Positions 7,122 to 15,500 of a stretch of 51,419 nucleotides of DNA are shown piece after piece. This DNA comes from Synergistales bacterium. GTDB lineage: Bacteria > Synergistota > Synergistia > Synergistales > Aminobacteriaceae. Numbering within the stretch: the stretch's first letter is position 1; the number at the start of each line of letters is the position of its first letter. The position numbers and the translations under genes are program-made. Location of the stretch: assembly GCA_025997955.1 (NCBI GenBank), contig BNVH01000010.1:1-51419 (forward strand), in the 5' to 3' direction. The notes beneath the pieces were generated by a model. The model ran no database searches. It worked only from the letters and a program-made list of their open reading frames with translations, and was not told the origin of the DNA.

Positions 7122-8217
7122 CAAATTCCCCTATGACCACGGCTCTATCGAACCCCGCGCCTTTGCATACGGCCAACATCTCCTCCGCCCTGTCCGGGGA
7201 TATGGCCAACAACAACCCTCCCGATGTCTGCGCGTCGAACAGCGCGTCTATTTTGCCCGCTATTCCCCCTAGCGTCGCGTCAAGGGCAAGTATATCCACC
7301 CTGTCCTCATAAGCGAAGCGGTTGCGGTACGCGCCCTCCGGGATAAGCCCCATATCGGCCAGCTCCGTGACGCCTTTTATGAGAGGTATAGCGTCAAGTG
7401 ACAGACGAAAGTCGAGAGAGTGAGATGTCATGTCGAGTATATGCCCCACTAAGCCAAAACCCGTTACGTCCGTGGCCGCTCTCACGGCGCGGTGAAGGGA
7501 GTCCGTCAGCTTTTGGGGAATGGAATTGAGCTTGGTCATCCATTTGGCAGCCTCCGCCGCGACTGAGGGGTCATCCACCATCCCCGCTTTGACGCCCGTG
7601 GCGATTATGCCTGTACCAAGCGGCTTTGTAAGGATAAGTACATCCCCTATATGCGCGCCTGTCGTGCGCCAAACCTTGTCCTCTTCTACTTCGCCGTATA
7701 CGACCATGCCGTATTTAGGCTCATCGTCCTGCACGCTGTGCCCGCCTAAGAGAAACGTCCCGGCCTCGTTTGTCTTGGAAACTCCGCCCTCCAAGACTTT
7801 TTTGAGCACATCGAGGCCAAGCGTAGCGGTGGGAAAAGCCACGATGTTGAGCGCCACTATGGGGCGTCCGCCCATAGCGAACACGTCGCTTATTGAGTTA
7901 GCCGCCGCGGTCTGCCCCCATATGTATGGGTCGTCGACCACGGGCGTTATAAAGTCCAAAGTCAGAATGCCAAGACGAGCGAGGCGCGAAGAAGCGCCGT
8001 AGCGCGCGTCATCAATGCGCCAAAGCGCGGCGTCCTCCCCGTCGCTCCAATCCGCTAAGACGCGCCCCGCTAAGTCGGGATTGAGAGCGGATGACGCGAG
8101 CGACGGAAGCCCTGACAAAATTTGAGACAGGTCCGCCGGACCTATTTTAGCCGCTCACCCGCTCGTCCTCGACATCTCGGTCAGGCGCTTAGCCTGCGGT
8201 TTTTCGCAAGAACTCAT
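7090..8217 (-). CDS. selD: Selenide, water dikinase, itself a selenoprotein (Sec21 at in-frame UGA)
   Basis: Makes selenophosphate from selenide and ATP for Sec-tRNA synthesis. Conventional reading opens only at TTG 8118, leaving 342 aa without the catalytic N terminus. Reading on through TGA at 8157-8155 extends the frame to ATG 8217 and gives RLTEMSRTSG-U-AAKIGP, exactly the SelD active-site segment (Cys/Sec17 and Lys20 in E. coli; here Sec21 and Lys24). Total length is then 375 aa, normal for SelD. A hairpin follows the UGA at the right distance. TGA lies two codons before ATG 8217, so no longer form exists. Its own ribosome site is weak, and an overlapping upstream ORF may drive coupling. 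The downstream domains (LLGGHSVQDDEPKYG, TDVTGFGLVGH) are intact. Confidence 0.92.
8127..8145 (-). promoter_or_regulatory. Bacterial SECIS hairpin of selD
   Basis: Nine bases after the UGA on the minus strand, AUAGGUCC pairs with GGACCUGU (one G-U) around a GGC apical triloop, an 8-bp stem. Position and G-containing loop fit a bacterial SECIS element read by SelB. The assignment rests on position and fold; the loop sequence has not been tested against a SECIS model. Confidence 0.75.
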
Positions 8218-8296
8218 TTGTCAGTCTATGGCGGGAAGGTCGAATTCGATTTTTCATGTTGCCTGGGTATGACGCGTATTTTACGAGAGCTTTCAT
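8189..8296 (-). pseudogene. Upstream ORF starting like a zinc alcohol dehydrogenase, overlapping the selD start
   Basis: ATG 8296 has a good AGGAG site 10 bases upstream and opens MKALVKYASYPGNM, which is how medium-chain zinc-dependent dehydrogenases begin. The similarity ends after about 14 codons and the frame stops at 8189, after passing over the selD start (8217) in another frame. It is probably the stub of a deleted dehydrogenase gene whose promoter and ribosome site now serve selD. A regulatory leader peptide is the alternative. Confidence 0.45.
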
Positions 8297-8360
8297 CGTT
8301 GTTTCGCTCCTTGCTTATGAAAAGTGCTAAAACTCATCTAAGTGATGTGAAGATATGAAG

Positions 8361-8390
8361 ATGCTATCATTATTTCTCTAATTATGTCAA
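8361..8390 (-). promoter_or_regulatory. Probable promoter of selD
   Basis: On the minus strand TTGACA (8390-8385) and TAGCAT (8366-8361) are 18 bp apart, with a perfect -35 box. It lies about 65 bp upstream of the overlapping ORF and 145 bp upstream of the selD ATG. Confidence 0.5.
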
Positions 8391-8508
8391 GATATTGCCG
8401 TGTCAAGTATGCGCTTTTTACTTACGTTTTTCTATTGTTAATAACGACAAACGCTATGGTACAATTCTAAAGAGGTTGTATAAAAAAATAGAATGGGGGG
8501 CGCTTGGT

Positions 8509-8787
8509 ATGAGCCTTTGGGAAAAATGGGAACGGGACAAACTAAGAGCGCAGGGCATTGAGGTTGAAGAACCTAAAGACGTCATTATTAACGATGCCCC
8601 GGTCAAGAAAAACCTCCGCGCTCAGCTTTTGATTCTGGCGCTTGTAGCCGTGTGCTTATTTTCTATTTACAATTTTATGATAAGCGACGCCGCCTACAGA
8701 TTGAGAAAATGGTCGGGCACGTACATAGAGCAGCTTTTCGACGAAAGACAGGACGCGCGGGAAAGACAGGCAAAAGAACGGAGATAA
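8509..8787 (+). CDS. Small single-pass membrane protein, unknown
   Basis: 92-aa protein starting MSLWEKWERDK after a GGGGGG stretch. It has a charged N-terminal half, one hydrophobic segment at about residues 46-65 (LLILALVAVCLFSIYNF), then a basic and acidic C-terminal tail rich in Arg, Asp and Gln. The layout resembles a cytosolic domain tethered by one helix, with the tail possibly outside. It converges on acpS (8 bp apart). I do not recognise the family. An in-frame ATG further upstream (8395) is poorly placed. Confidence 0.65.
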   Translation: MSLWEKWERDKLRAQGIEVEEPKDVIINDAPVKKNLRAQLLILALVAVCLFSIYNFMISDAAYRLRKWSGTYIEQLFDERQDARERQAKERR

Positions 8788-8795
8788 TGATAAAC

Positions 8796-9167
8796 TCACG
8801 CTTTCTCTATCACCACGACGGCCACAGCGTAGTCCCCGTCGTGGCTCAGCGATACCCACGCGGTCTTTTCCCCGCGCGCGAACGCGCTGTCGAGCTCAGG
8901 CGAAACCGCGATACGCGGGACGCCGTTTTCTCGCTTGAGGCAAAACGCTTGAGATAGCGCAATTTTAGCAAAAGAGAGGCCGGTCGCTTTCGCGAAGGCC
9001 TCTCTTGCCGCATAGGCGGCGGCGTAACTGCTCGCCGCTCCCTTGCCCTTTCCTTCGGCATAGGCTATCTCAGGGGGGCGAAAAACATGTTCCACAAAAT
9101 AGCGCGAACGAATCGCCCTCTCCATGCGAGATATGTTGCAAAGGTCTACGCCAAGTCCGACAATCAT
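8796..9167 (-). CDS. acpS: Holo-[acyl-carrier-protein] synthase
   Basis: Transfers 4'-phosphopantetheine from CoA to apo-ACP. The 123-aa length fits, with motifs IVGLGVDLCNISR (Mg ligand Asp8) and YAAREAFAKATG (Glu56 and Lys60), plus the C-terminal SLSHDGDYAVAVV strand. It follows fchA by 12 bp on the minus strand and is probably the last gene of that operon. Confidence 0.93.
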   Translation of the reverse strand: MIVGLGVDLCNISRMERAIRSRYFVEHVFRPPEIAYAEGKGKGAASSYAAAYAAREAFAKATGLSFAKIALSQAFCLKRENGVPRIAVSPELDSAFARGEKTAWVSLSHDGDYAVAVVVIEKA

Positions 9168-9179
9168 GAGCGCTTGTCT

Positions 9180-9785
9180 CTATCGGAGTTTGCTTTCGAG
9201 TGCTTCGGCTTCGCTCTCTAAACGGGCGGCCCAAGCCTTTTTGTCGGCTATGTAGGCGTCGTCTTTGATAGACGGAAGGTTTATGCGCACGTTGGCCAAG
9301 GCGCCCTTGACTCCGGCGTGGGCCTGCGCTATACCGACGGTGAGGTCGCTCGCCGCGTTGGGGTTGCTCTTGCCCGCAAGCGACGTCGCTATCTTCATGA
9401 CCTCAAGGCAATACTCAGCGGTAGCCGTCGGCGAGGCCACAGCTTCCTTGTACGCCGCCTGTATTGCGGCGGCGCGGACGGCCTTTGCCTCATCTGTGTC
9501 CTTTGGGAGTCCAAAGGCCGCCATAACGGCGTCAAACGCGTTCGTATCTTTTTGGACGGCCTCAAGAAGTCTTGCCCTGAGCTCTTCGGACTTCAATAGG
9601 ACGCTCTTGGCGAGAGTATCGTATTCCGCGTATTTTTCTCTGCCCTTGGTCAGGTTCGCGACCATCGAAACAAGCCCCGCTCCAAGCGCGCCCGATAGAG
9701 CGGCCACGCTCCCGCCGCCCGGGGCCGGAGCGTCCGAGGCCAAAACCGCGCTAAAATCTCTGACTGTCAAATCTATAAGGTTCAT
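9180..9785 (-). CDS. fchA: Methenyltetrahydrofolate cyclohydrolase (cyclodeaminase/cyclohydrolase family)
   Basis: 201-aa all-helical protein of the FTCD C-terminal/FchA family, recognised from DAPAPGGGSVAALSGALGAGLVSMVANLT near the N terminus and KSNPNAASDLTVG near residue 140. Alone it interconverts 5,10-methenyl- and 10-formyl-tetrahydrofolate, or deaminates formimino-THF from histidine and glycine breakdown. The sequence alone does not decide which. The start ATG has AGGAGG nearby. It lies downstream of livF with an intercistronic hairpin between them. Confidence 0.88.
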   Translation of the reverse strand: MNLIDLTVRDFSAVLASDAPAPGGGSVAALSGALGAGLVSMVANLTKGREKYAEYDTLAKSVLLKSEELRARLLEAVQKDTNAFDAVMAAFGLPKDTDEAKAVRAAAIQAAYKEAVASPTATAEYCLEVMKIATSLAGKSNPNAASDLTVGIAQAHAGVKGALANVRINLPSIKDDAYIADKKAWAARLESEAEALESKLR

Positions 9786-9809
9786 AAAAATCCCTCCTAT
9801 TTATGAATC

Positions 9810-9828
9810 GGGCGAACGCGGTTCACCC
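9810..9828 (-). other. Hairpin between livF and fchA
   Basis: GGGCGAAC (9810-9817), GCG and GTTCACCC (9821-9828) give an 8-bp stem with one G-U pair and no following T-run. It is more likely an intercistronic stability or processing structure than a terminator. Confidence 0.4.
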
Positions 9829-9836
9829 CTACTTTG

Positions 9837-10565
9837 TCATTTTACTTTCTTCTCGCCCGTCCCGAGGTAGGCGGCCTTTATCTCCGGGTCGGCCAAAAGG
9901 TCTTTCGAGTTGCCTTCCTTTAGAAGGCGCCCGGTTTGCAGCACATAGGCGCGCGTCGACAGCAAGAGGGCCTGCTTGGCGTTTTGCTCCACAAGTAAAA
10001 TGCTGACGCCTTCCTCATTTATGCGTTTAAGTTCAGCAAATATACCGCGAATGACTATGGGGGCAAGTCCGAGGGAGGGCTCGTCGAGCAAGAGCACGCG
10101 CGGACGGGCCATGAGCGCGCGGGCTATGGCCAACATCTGCTGTTCCCCGCCCGACAGGGTGCCGGCGTACTGGTTTTTCCGCTCTTCAAGGCGCGGAAAT
10201 AACGAGAATACCCATTTCATATCTTTTGATATATTGCCTTGGGCGGCGCGCGAAAACGCCCCTATTTCAAGATTTTCTATGACTGTCAGAGGTGTGAACA
10301 CCTTGCGCCCCTCGGGGACGAGCGACAACCCGCTTTGGACTATCTGATAGCTCTTGCCGGGCAGCTTTTTGCCGTCTAAAAAAACTTCTCCGCCGTCTCG
10401 CGTGACCATGCCCATCACCGCGTTCATAAAAGTGGATTTTCCGGCGCCGTTCGCCCCTATGACGGAGACTATCTCGGACTCGTTCAACGAAAGCGAAAAG
10501 CCCTGCAATGCCTTTATCGCGCCGTAGCTTACGTAAATGTCCTTGGCTTCTAAAAGCGCGCTCAT
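9837..10565 (-). CDS. livF: Branched-chain amino-acid ABC transporter ATPase LivF
   Basis: 242-aa nucleotide-binding subunit. Walker A is GANGAGKST (around 37-45), the signature LSGGEQQMLAIARALM and the Walker B LLLDEPSLGLAP are intact, and the Q- and H-loops are present. The start overlaps the end of livG by 4 bp (ATGA), showing translational coupling. LivF-type ATPases lack the insertion seen in LivG. Uptake of Leu, Ile and Val would suit an amino-acid fermenter. Confidence 0.93.
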   Translation of the reverse strand: MSALLEAKDIYVSYGAIKALQGFSLSLNESEIVSVIGANGAGKSTFMNAVMGMVTRDGGEVFLDGKKLPGKSYQIVQSGLSLVPEGRKVFTPLTVIENLEIGAFSRAAQGNISKDMKWVFSLFPRLEERKNQYAGTLSGGEQQMLAIARALMARPRVLLLDEPSLGLAPIVIRGIFAELKRINEEGVSILLVEQNAKQALLLSTRAYVLQTGRLLKEGNSKDLLADPEIKAAYLGTGEKKVK

Positions 10566-11428
10566 TCCCCCACCGCCTCCTCGTCTCCGAGATACGCGCT
10601 CAGGACCTCCGGGTTGGCCTGAATCTCCTCAGGCGTCCCCTCGGCTATCTTGGCTCCGAAGTTCACGCAGATGATATGTGGGCATATCTGCATTATCATG
10701 TCCATGTGATGTTCTATGACGAGCGTGGTGAGGCGAAAGTCCTTGTGTAGGCCAGTTATGAGGTCGTTGAGCGCGAAGACCTCCTCCGGGTTCATGCCGG
10801 CCGCCGGTTCGTCGAGCAAGAGCAGCTTCGGGTCAAGGGCAATAGCGCGCGCTATCTCGAGGCGTCGCTGCATTCCATAGGGCAACGTCCCGGCCATCTG
10901 GTCGGCGCGGTCGGCCAAACCTACTCTGTCCAAAAGCTCCATGCTCTTTTTGCGAATGTTCGTCTCTCTGCTCATCCATTTTCCGGCGTGAAGTATCGAC
11001 TCCAAAAAGCCGTAAAAATACTCCGGGTCCGGGCGGTAGCTCGGAGTGAGATGCCCTCGCAAGTTTTCGCGAAACGAGTAGCGATAGCGGTTTTGAGCCG
11101 CCGTCATCACGTTTTCCAAGACGGAAGAGCGAGCGAAGAGGCGCAAGTTTTGGAATGTACGGGCTATGCCAAGTCTGTTGACCTGGTAGGCCATAAGAGG
11201 CGTGATGTCCTGCTCGCGAAACCAGATAGTGCCGGCCGTGGGGCTGTAGACGCCTGAGATGACGTTGAATATAGTAGTTTTTCCGGCGCCGTTGGGGCCT
11301 ATTATTCCGGCCAATTCGTTGTCCATAACCGTGAAGCTCATGCCCTTGACCGCCAGAACACCGCCGAAGAACATGTCGATATTCTCGAGCTCCAGAAGGA
11401 CCCGGCTTTCCGTTTTCGTCGCCATCAT
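10562..11428 (-). CDS. livG: Branched-chain amino-acid ABC transporter ATPase LivG
   Basis: 288-aa ATPase with Walker A GPNGAGKTT, a long LivG-type insertion after the Q-loop (ARTFQNLRLF to about residue 150), a variant signature LPYGMQRRLEIARAIA and Walker B LLLDEPAAGMNPEE. It overlaps livM and livF by 4 bp on each side. M1 and M2 are adjacent, and either could start translation. Confidence 0.93.
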   Translation of the reverse strand: MMATKTESRVLLELENIDMFFGGVLAVKGMSFTVMDNELAGIIGPNGAGKTTIFNVISGVYSPTAGTIWFREQDITPLMAYQVNRLGIARTFQNLRLFARSSVLENVMTAAQNRYRYSFRENLRGHLTPSYRPDPEYFYGFLESILHAGKWMSRETNIRKKSMELLDRVGLADRADQMAGTLPYGMQRRLEIARAIALDPKLLLLDEPAAGMNPEEVFALNDLITGLHKDFRLTTLVIEHHMDMIMQICPHIICVNFGAKIAEGTPEEIQANPEVLSAYLGDEEAVGE

Positions 11429-12363
11429 TTGTCCCTCCTTCTGTCATTGCTTTTGCCGCTGAGCCCCGGTATGAACGTCCAAATCTCCCGGTTGCCAAGT
11501 AGACCCTCCGGGCGCACCACCATAATGACGACGAGAAGCGCGCCGTAGATAAGCATTCTGTACTGAGAAATATCGCGGAAGTACTCCATCACGAGCGTTA
11601 TTATAGCCGAGCCCAAGATTGTGCCGCTCATTGAGCCGAGTCCGCCGAATACGACGACCGCCGTCAACTCGGTGGACTTCATCATATCGAACATTGAGGG
11701 CTGGATGAAGTTCATGTAGCCTCCCAAGAGCGCGCCCGATATGCCGCAGCAAAACGCGCTAATAAGAAGCGCTTTCATGCGGCTTCGCGGGGTGTGAAAC
11801 CCCATCAGCGACGCCGCGACGCGGTCGTCACGAGACGCCTTGAGCTCGCGCCCGAGGCGGCTGTTTATCAAATTGAACAAAAGAATGCCCAAAATGACAA
11901 AAAACGCCACGGCTGCCTCACGCGTTGTGTAGGAGTCTATCCCCGGAAAGCCGCGCGCGCCCCTTGTCACTGACTGCCAGTTTTCGAGAATGAGGCGAAT
12001 GGCCTCGCCAAGCCCTATGGAGGCTATGGCGTAGTAGTCGCCCGTCAGGCGAAGGGTCGGGATGCCTATAAGCCAAGCGACAAGCACCGCGACAACGCCC
12101 CCGGCCACTATAGCGGGAACCCAGTGTACGCCGAGTCTCACGGTCAGAATTGCTGTCGTGTAAGCGCCAAGCGCCATATAAGCCGCGTGCCCAAGCGTAA
12201 AAATACCCGTAAAGCCGGTCAAGAGCGACACGCCCATGGCGGCTATGCAGTTTATACAGAGCAGGATTATAATGCCCTCCTGATAACCGCTGAGGGGCAA
12301 AAAGACCAAAAACAGCCCGAGCAATACAAAGGCGGCGTTACCGATAAGACTTTTTGTTCTCAT
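11425..12363 (-). CDS. livM: Branched-chain amino-acid ABC transporter permease LivM
   Basis: 312-aa inner-membrane permease with about eight to ten hydrophobic helices and the LivM-type motif GFTGIFTLGHAAYMALGAY around residues 50-68. The cytoplasmic coupling loop (GRELKASRDDRVAASLMG) that contacts the ATPases is present around 170-187. It is 15 bp from livH and overlaps livG by 4 bp. Confidence 0.93.
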   Translation of the reverse strand: MRTKSLIGNAAFVLLGLFLVFLPLSGYQEGIIILLCINCIAAMGVSLLTGFTGIFTLGHAAYMALGAYTTAILTVRLGVHWVPAIVAGGVVAVLVAWLIGIPTLRLTGDYYAIASIGLGEAIRLILENWQSVTRGARGFPGIDSYTTREAAVAFFVILGILLFNLINSRLGRELKASRDDRVAASLMGFHTPRSRMKALLISAFCCGISGALLGGYMNFIQPSMFDMMKSTELTAVVVFGGLGSMSGTILGSAIITLVMEYFRDISQYRMLIYGALLVVIMVVRPEGLLGNREIWTFIPGLSGKSNDRRRDK

Positions 12364-12378
12364 ACCGTCTCTCGCCTC

Positions 12379-13320
12379 CTATATTTTGTCGCTTATATGC
12401 TTGCCGAAGAAGCCGTCGGGCTTCACCAAAAGCACAATGACAAGCATCGAAAAGACGACGAGATCTCTCATTTGAGAGCTGATAAACCCCGCCGTCAGCA
12501 TCTCGGCGAGCCCCAGTATGAGGCTCCCTACAACGGCTCCGGGTAAACTTCCAAGTCCGCCTATGACAGCCGCGACAAACGCCTTTGTGGTTATGCCGCC
12601 GAGCTGAGGGTAGAGAGTGTAGCGGGCTGAGAGAAAAATGCCTCCGACGGCGGCCAAAAGCCCCGCCACAAAAAAGACTATCCCTATCAGGAAAGACGTG
12701 TTTACACCCATCAGCCCAGCCGTGCGAAGGTCGCAGGCCGCGGCGCGGATAGCGAGTCCCCAGCGTGTTTTTTTGAGGAAAAACTGAAGCCCGCCCAAGA
12801 AAACTACGGCAAAAACAAGAGAAAGCACGTCGGAGGCGTTGACTGTCACGTTGCCAAACGTGAAGGGCGTAGTCGGGAAGGTCCCCTGCGGAAGCGCGCG
12901 GAAGCGGCCGCCCACCACAATAACGAAGATATTTTCTATGACTATAGATACGCCCATGGACGCTATCAGGAGATAGAGCGTCGTGGACGTGCGCTCGCGT
13001 ATGGGCTTGTAGGCTAAGCGCTCCGTTATCACGGCCACAAAACCGGCGCCCAATAGCGCGAAGAGGCTCGCTATCCAGATGTTATTTACGAAAGACGGGA
13101 TGTTCAAGACAGCCCCCCCGACGACTATGGACTCCATAGTCAAAAGCCCATAGCATATATAGCCTCCGACGACCAAAAATCCGCCGTGCGCAAAATTTGA
13201 GAACGACAGTATGGAGTAAACTAAAGAATACCCCACAGCTATCAGCGCGTAGACAGAGCCCAACGAAAGCCCGTTGATTATCTGCTGTAAGAGCGTGGAA
13301 AAATGTACACCAATGTCCAA
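12379..13320 (-). CDS. livH: Branched-chain amino-acid ABC transporter permease LivH
   Basis: Permease of about 313 aa with LivH-type motifs QQIINGLSLGSVYALIAVG and SFSNFAHGGFLVVG. The best start is TTG 13320 with GGGAGG nine bases upstream; ATG 13365 sits on the -10 box of the putative promoter. The coupling loop is GLAIRAAACDLRTAGLMG. No periplasmic binding protein (LivJ/K) is encoded next to it, so that subunit must be elsewhere. Confidence 0.9.
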   Translation of the reverse strand: MDIGVHFSTLLQQIINGLSLGSVYALIAVGYSLVYSILSFSNFAHGGFLVVGGYICYGLLTMESIVVGGAVLNIPSFVNNIWIASLFALLGAGFVAVITERLAYKPIRERTSTTLYLLIASMGVSIVIENIFVIVVGGRFRALPQGTFPTTPFTFGNVTVNASDVLSLVFAVVFLGGLQFFLKKTRWGLAIRAAACDLRTAGLMGVNTSFLIGIVFFVAGLLAAVGGIFLSARYTLYPQLGGITTKAFVAAVIGGLGSLPGAVVGSLILGLAEMLTAGFISSQMRDLVVFSMLVIVLLVKPDGFFGKHISDKI

Positions 13321-13356
13321 AAAAGATCGCCTCCCGACAAATAAATATAGTTGTTC

Positions 13357-13362
13357 ATTATA
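13357..13362 (-). promoter_or_regulatory. Probable -10 element for the livHMGF operon
   Basis: TATAAT on the minus strand 37 bp before the livH start, with only weak -35 candidates upstream. It sits in the 81-bp gap between selA and livH, suggesting livHMGF has its own start besides read-through from selA. Confidence 0.4.
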
Positions 13363-13401
13363 CATAAAAATCTGAACAAAAGTATAAATAACGCTTATCT
13401 T

Positions 13402-14787
13402 TCATATCTCCCCAAAAGCCCGAACTATCTCACGTTCGTCCTCCACTCGGAGCGTCCTGACGTGAAGCACGAGCGCCTCGTCCCGCGCCCCGCAGAGAAT
13501 GGGGGTACTATGCGCGCGCAAGATAGAAGCCAAGTGCCCGGCGCTGCCTAATGGATGACCCGACACAGCGACGCCCCAGCCGCGCAGCGGCTGCTCAGGG
13601 CAAGAACCCCCGCCCACAGCGTCGTCTACTCTTATGACGGCAACATTAGCGCCGCCGCTCACTTTTCGAAGCTTGGCGGCTAAACGCGCAGCTTGAGCTT
13701 TCATGGATTCGTCCGTCCTCCTCAGCATAGCGAGCGTGGGGATTTCGTCATAGCTTTTCTTCATATACAGGCGAATGGTGGCCTCGAAAGCCGCTAAGGT
13801 CATCTTGTCGACGCGAAGCGCGCGCAGAACCGGGCGCCCCCGCAAGCTATCGACTATGGCTTTTTTCCCGGCAATCACTCCGATTTGCGGCCCGCCGAGC
13901 ATTTTATCCCCAGAAAACGTAATTATATCCACGCCGCTCCTCAGGCTCTCCGCAATGTCGGTCTCACCGCTCAAGCCAAGCTCTGAGCCTTCGACCAACA
14001 GCCCGCTTCCGGCGTCCTCCATAAATATAAGGCCGCGCTCGTGGGCCAACGACGCTATATCCGCTCTCGACGGCGATGTGGTAAACCCGGTCATACGAAA
14101 ATTGGACGGATGAACTTTGAGCAGCATGGAGGTGTTCTCGCCGATAGCGCGCGCGTAGTCTTTTAAGTGGGTACGGTTGGTTGTGCCGACTTCGACCAAC
14201 TTCGCGCCGCTGAACTCCATAATGTCCGGAATACGGAAAGAACCGCCTATCTCGACAAGCTCGCCCCTTGAGAGCACAACCTCGCTACCACGCGACAAGG
14301 CAGAGAGACACAGAAGCACGGCTCCCGCGTTGTTGTTGACCACAAGGCTCGCCTCCGCGCCAGTGACCGCGCAAAGAGAGGTCTCAATATGTTCATTGCG
14401 GTGTCCGCGGACACCCTCTTTTAGGTTGTACTCTAAATTGCTGTAAGAGGAGGCGACGCTTGTCACCGCCTCTATGGCCGGTTTAGACAACTGCGATCTC
14501 CCTAAGTTTGTATGGATGACGACTCCCGTGGCGTTCAGCATGGGCCTTAGGCGCGGTCTGACTTGTTCTCTAAGGACTACCTCTAATGTAAGCTTCAGTG
14601 AGTCAAGAGAGACATCGACGTCAGAGCCGCTCAAAATAAGATGTCGGAGTTTCGCGAGCTCTTCGTTGAAGATACGCTTGACCGTATCGCGCCCAAGCTC
14701 AGCCTGAGCGTTCTTCGTCCATTCTTGCTCAAGGAGAATGTCCATGCCAGGAATGGTTTTTATTTTTTGTTTTATTTTTTCTATCAT
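13402..14787 (-). CDS. selA: L-seryl-tRNA(Sec) selenium transferase
   Basis: PLP enzyme converting Ser-tRNA(Sec) to Sec-tRNA(Sec) with selenophosphate from SelD. The 461-aa length and motifs fit bacterial SelA: LNATGVVIHTNLGRSQL (84-100), VVNNNAGAVLL and TFSGDKMLGGPQ, with the PLP lysine at Lys295, the same position as in E. coli. With the Sec-containing SelD in the same window, this shows the cell makes selenoproteins. selB and the Sec tRNA are not here. Confidence 0.95.
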   Translation of the reverse strand: MIEKIKQKIKTIPGMDILLEQEWTKNAQAELGRDTVKRIFNEELAKLRHLILSGSDVDVSLDSLKLTLEVVLREQVRPRLRPMLNATGVVIHTNLGRSQLSKPAIEAVTSVASSYSNLEYNLKEGVRGHRNEHIETSLCAVTGAEASLVVNNNAGAVLLCLSALSRGSEVVLSRGELVEIGGSFRIPDIMEFSGAKLVEVGTTNRTHLKDYARAIGENTSMLLKVHPSNFRMTGFTTSPSRADIASLAHERGLIFMEDAGSGLLVEGSELGLSGETDIAESLRSGVDIITFSGDKMLGGPQIGVIAGKKAIVDSLRGRPVLRALRVDKMTLAAFEATIRLYMKKSYDEIPTLAMLRRTDESMKAQAARLAAKLRKVSGGANVAVIRVDDAVGGGSCPEQPLRGWGVAVSGHPLGSAGHLASILRAHSTPILCGARDEALVLHVRTLRVEDEREIVRAFGEI

Positions 14788-14811
14788 TTCAAAAAAGACC
14801 TCGCAATTTAT

Positions 14812-14838
14812 TTGTGATTATATTCAAAATGTTATAAT
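14812..14838 (+). promoter_or_regulatory. AT-rich promoter-like region between selA and the radical-SAM fragment
   Basis: Plus strand: TTGTGA (14812-14817) and TATAAT (14833-14838), spacer 15. Minus strand: TATAAT at 14822-14817 faces selA. The overlapping boxes make a divergent promoter pair plausible; the -35 boxes are weak. Confidence 0.4.
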
Positions 14839-14862
14839 AAAAAACAATATAGCACAAGGACC

Positions 14863-15129
14863 ACTAAGGAGCGATTACGCGCCTCTGCGTCGAAGTATGT
14901 GGCGTTGCCGGATTCCGCCCTTGAAAATATAGGTAAGATGGTATTTTCCGTTTCAGGCATGACTCAGGCAAATTATGGCCGTATTCACGGGTTTGAGATA
15001 GAGTCAGTTCTCGAAAATATCCGCGCGTGGTGCAAAGACCTTGACCGCGCCGAGATGCAGGACAGAACGATGTCGTTTCACAGTCAAGGATGGAATACCC
15101 CGTCCTTGACTTATGATTTTATCCTTTAA
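14863..15129 (+). pseudogene. Internal fragment of a radical-SAM enzyme
   Basis: An open frame without a proper start encodes LENIGKMVFSVSGMTQANYG and RIHGFEIESVLENI. That is the pattern of the radical-SAM core after its CxxxCxxC loop (substrate-recognition strand followed by HGF-x-VLENI helix). The cluster-binding N terminus and the C terminus are missing. The last codons run into an inverted repeat that looks like a terminator. GTG 14899 is the only start-like codon. A decayed gene fragment is the most likely reading. Confidence 0.4.
15083..15120 (+). terminator. Terminator-like hairpin
   Basis: GTCAAGGATGG (15083-15093), loop AATACC and CCGTCCTTGAC (15100-15110) make an 11-bp stem with one G-U pair, followed by TTATGATTTT. 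It lies inside the end of the radical-SAM fragment frame, supporting the view that this frame is not an intact gene. Confidence 0.55.
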
Positions 15130-15256
15130 TCGTTTGTAACATTTGGAATGTACATAATTTTGCGACATTGCTTTTCGAGGAAATGAATTTCTCTCAACAG
15201 TGTTGCGCGTTTTTCGTTGCTGTTAAATCTCATTTCGCACTACCGCTTTCGCTTAT

Positions 15257-15500
15257 TTAGTCTTCCTCCTCGTAATAATAGGAGTAGTCAACGCCTTTCA
15301 TAAATACCTCTCGGTCGTTTATCTTACTCGGTCAATGCGGATTTCAAGAGACGCTTTATACGTTCCGGGTTCACCGTGCTTTCGGTCATTGCCGTAAGAT
15401 ATTCTTTTTTGGCAATTTTGCTCCAATCCATGCATAATTTGAGGTTCTTTTTCAAAATCAAATCAAGCCAAATGCGAGCGCTTCTGCCGTTGCCCTCCTT
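15257..15500 (-). pseudogene. fic: 3' half of a Fic-domain AMP-transferase gene, frameshifted
   Basis: Minus-strand translation begins abruptly at EGNGRSARIWLDLILKK, the second half of the Fic motif HPFx(D/E)GNGR, and runs to IKRLLKSALTE then a stop. The usual Fic C terminus (INDREVFMKGVDYSYYYEE) continues in another frame right after, so there is a frameshift as well. The catalytic His and everything before it are replaced by the end of an IS200/IS605-type relic at about 15498. Fic proteins AMPylate targets and often act as toxins; this copy is dead. Confidence 0.8.

Noticed and set aside
9265..9870. 201-aa plus-strand ORF over fchA
   Set aside because: Antisense of a well-recognised fchA; Ser/Ala/Thr-rich shadow.
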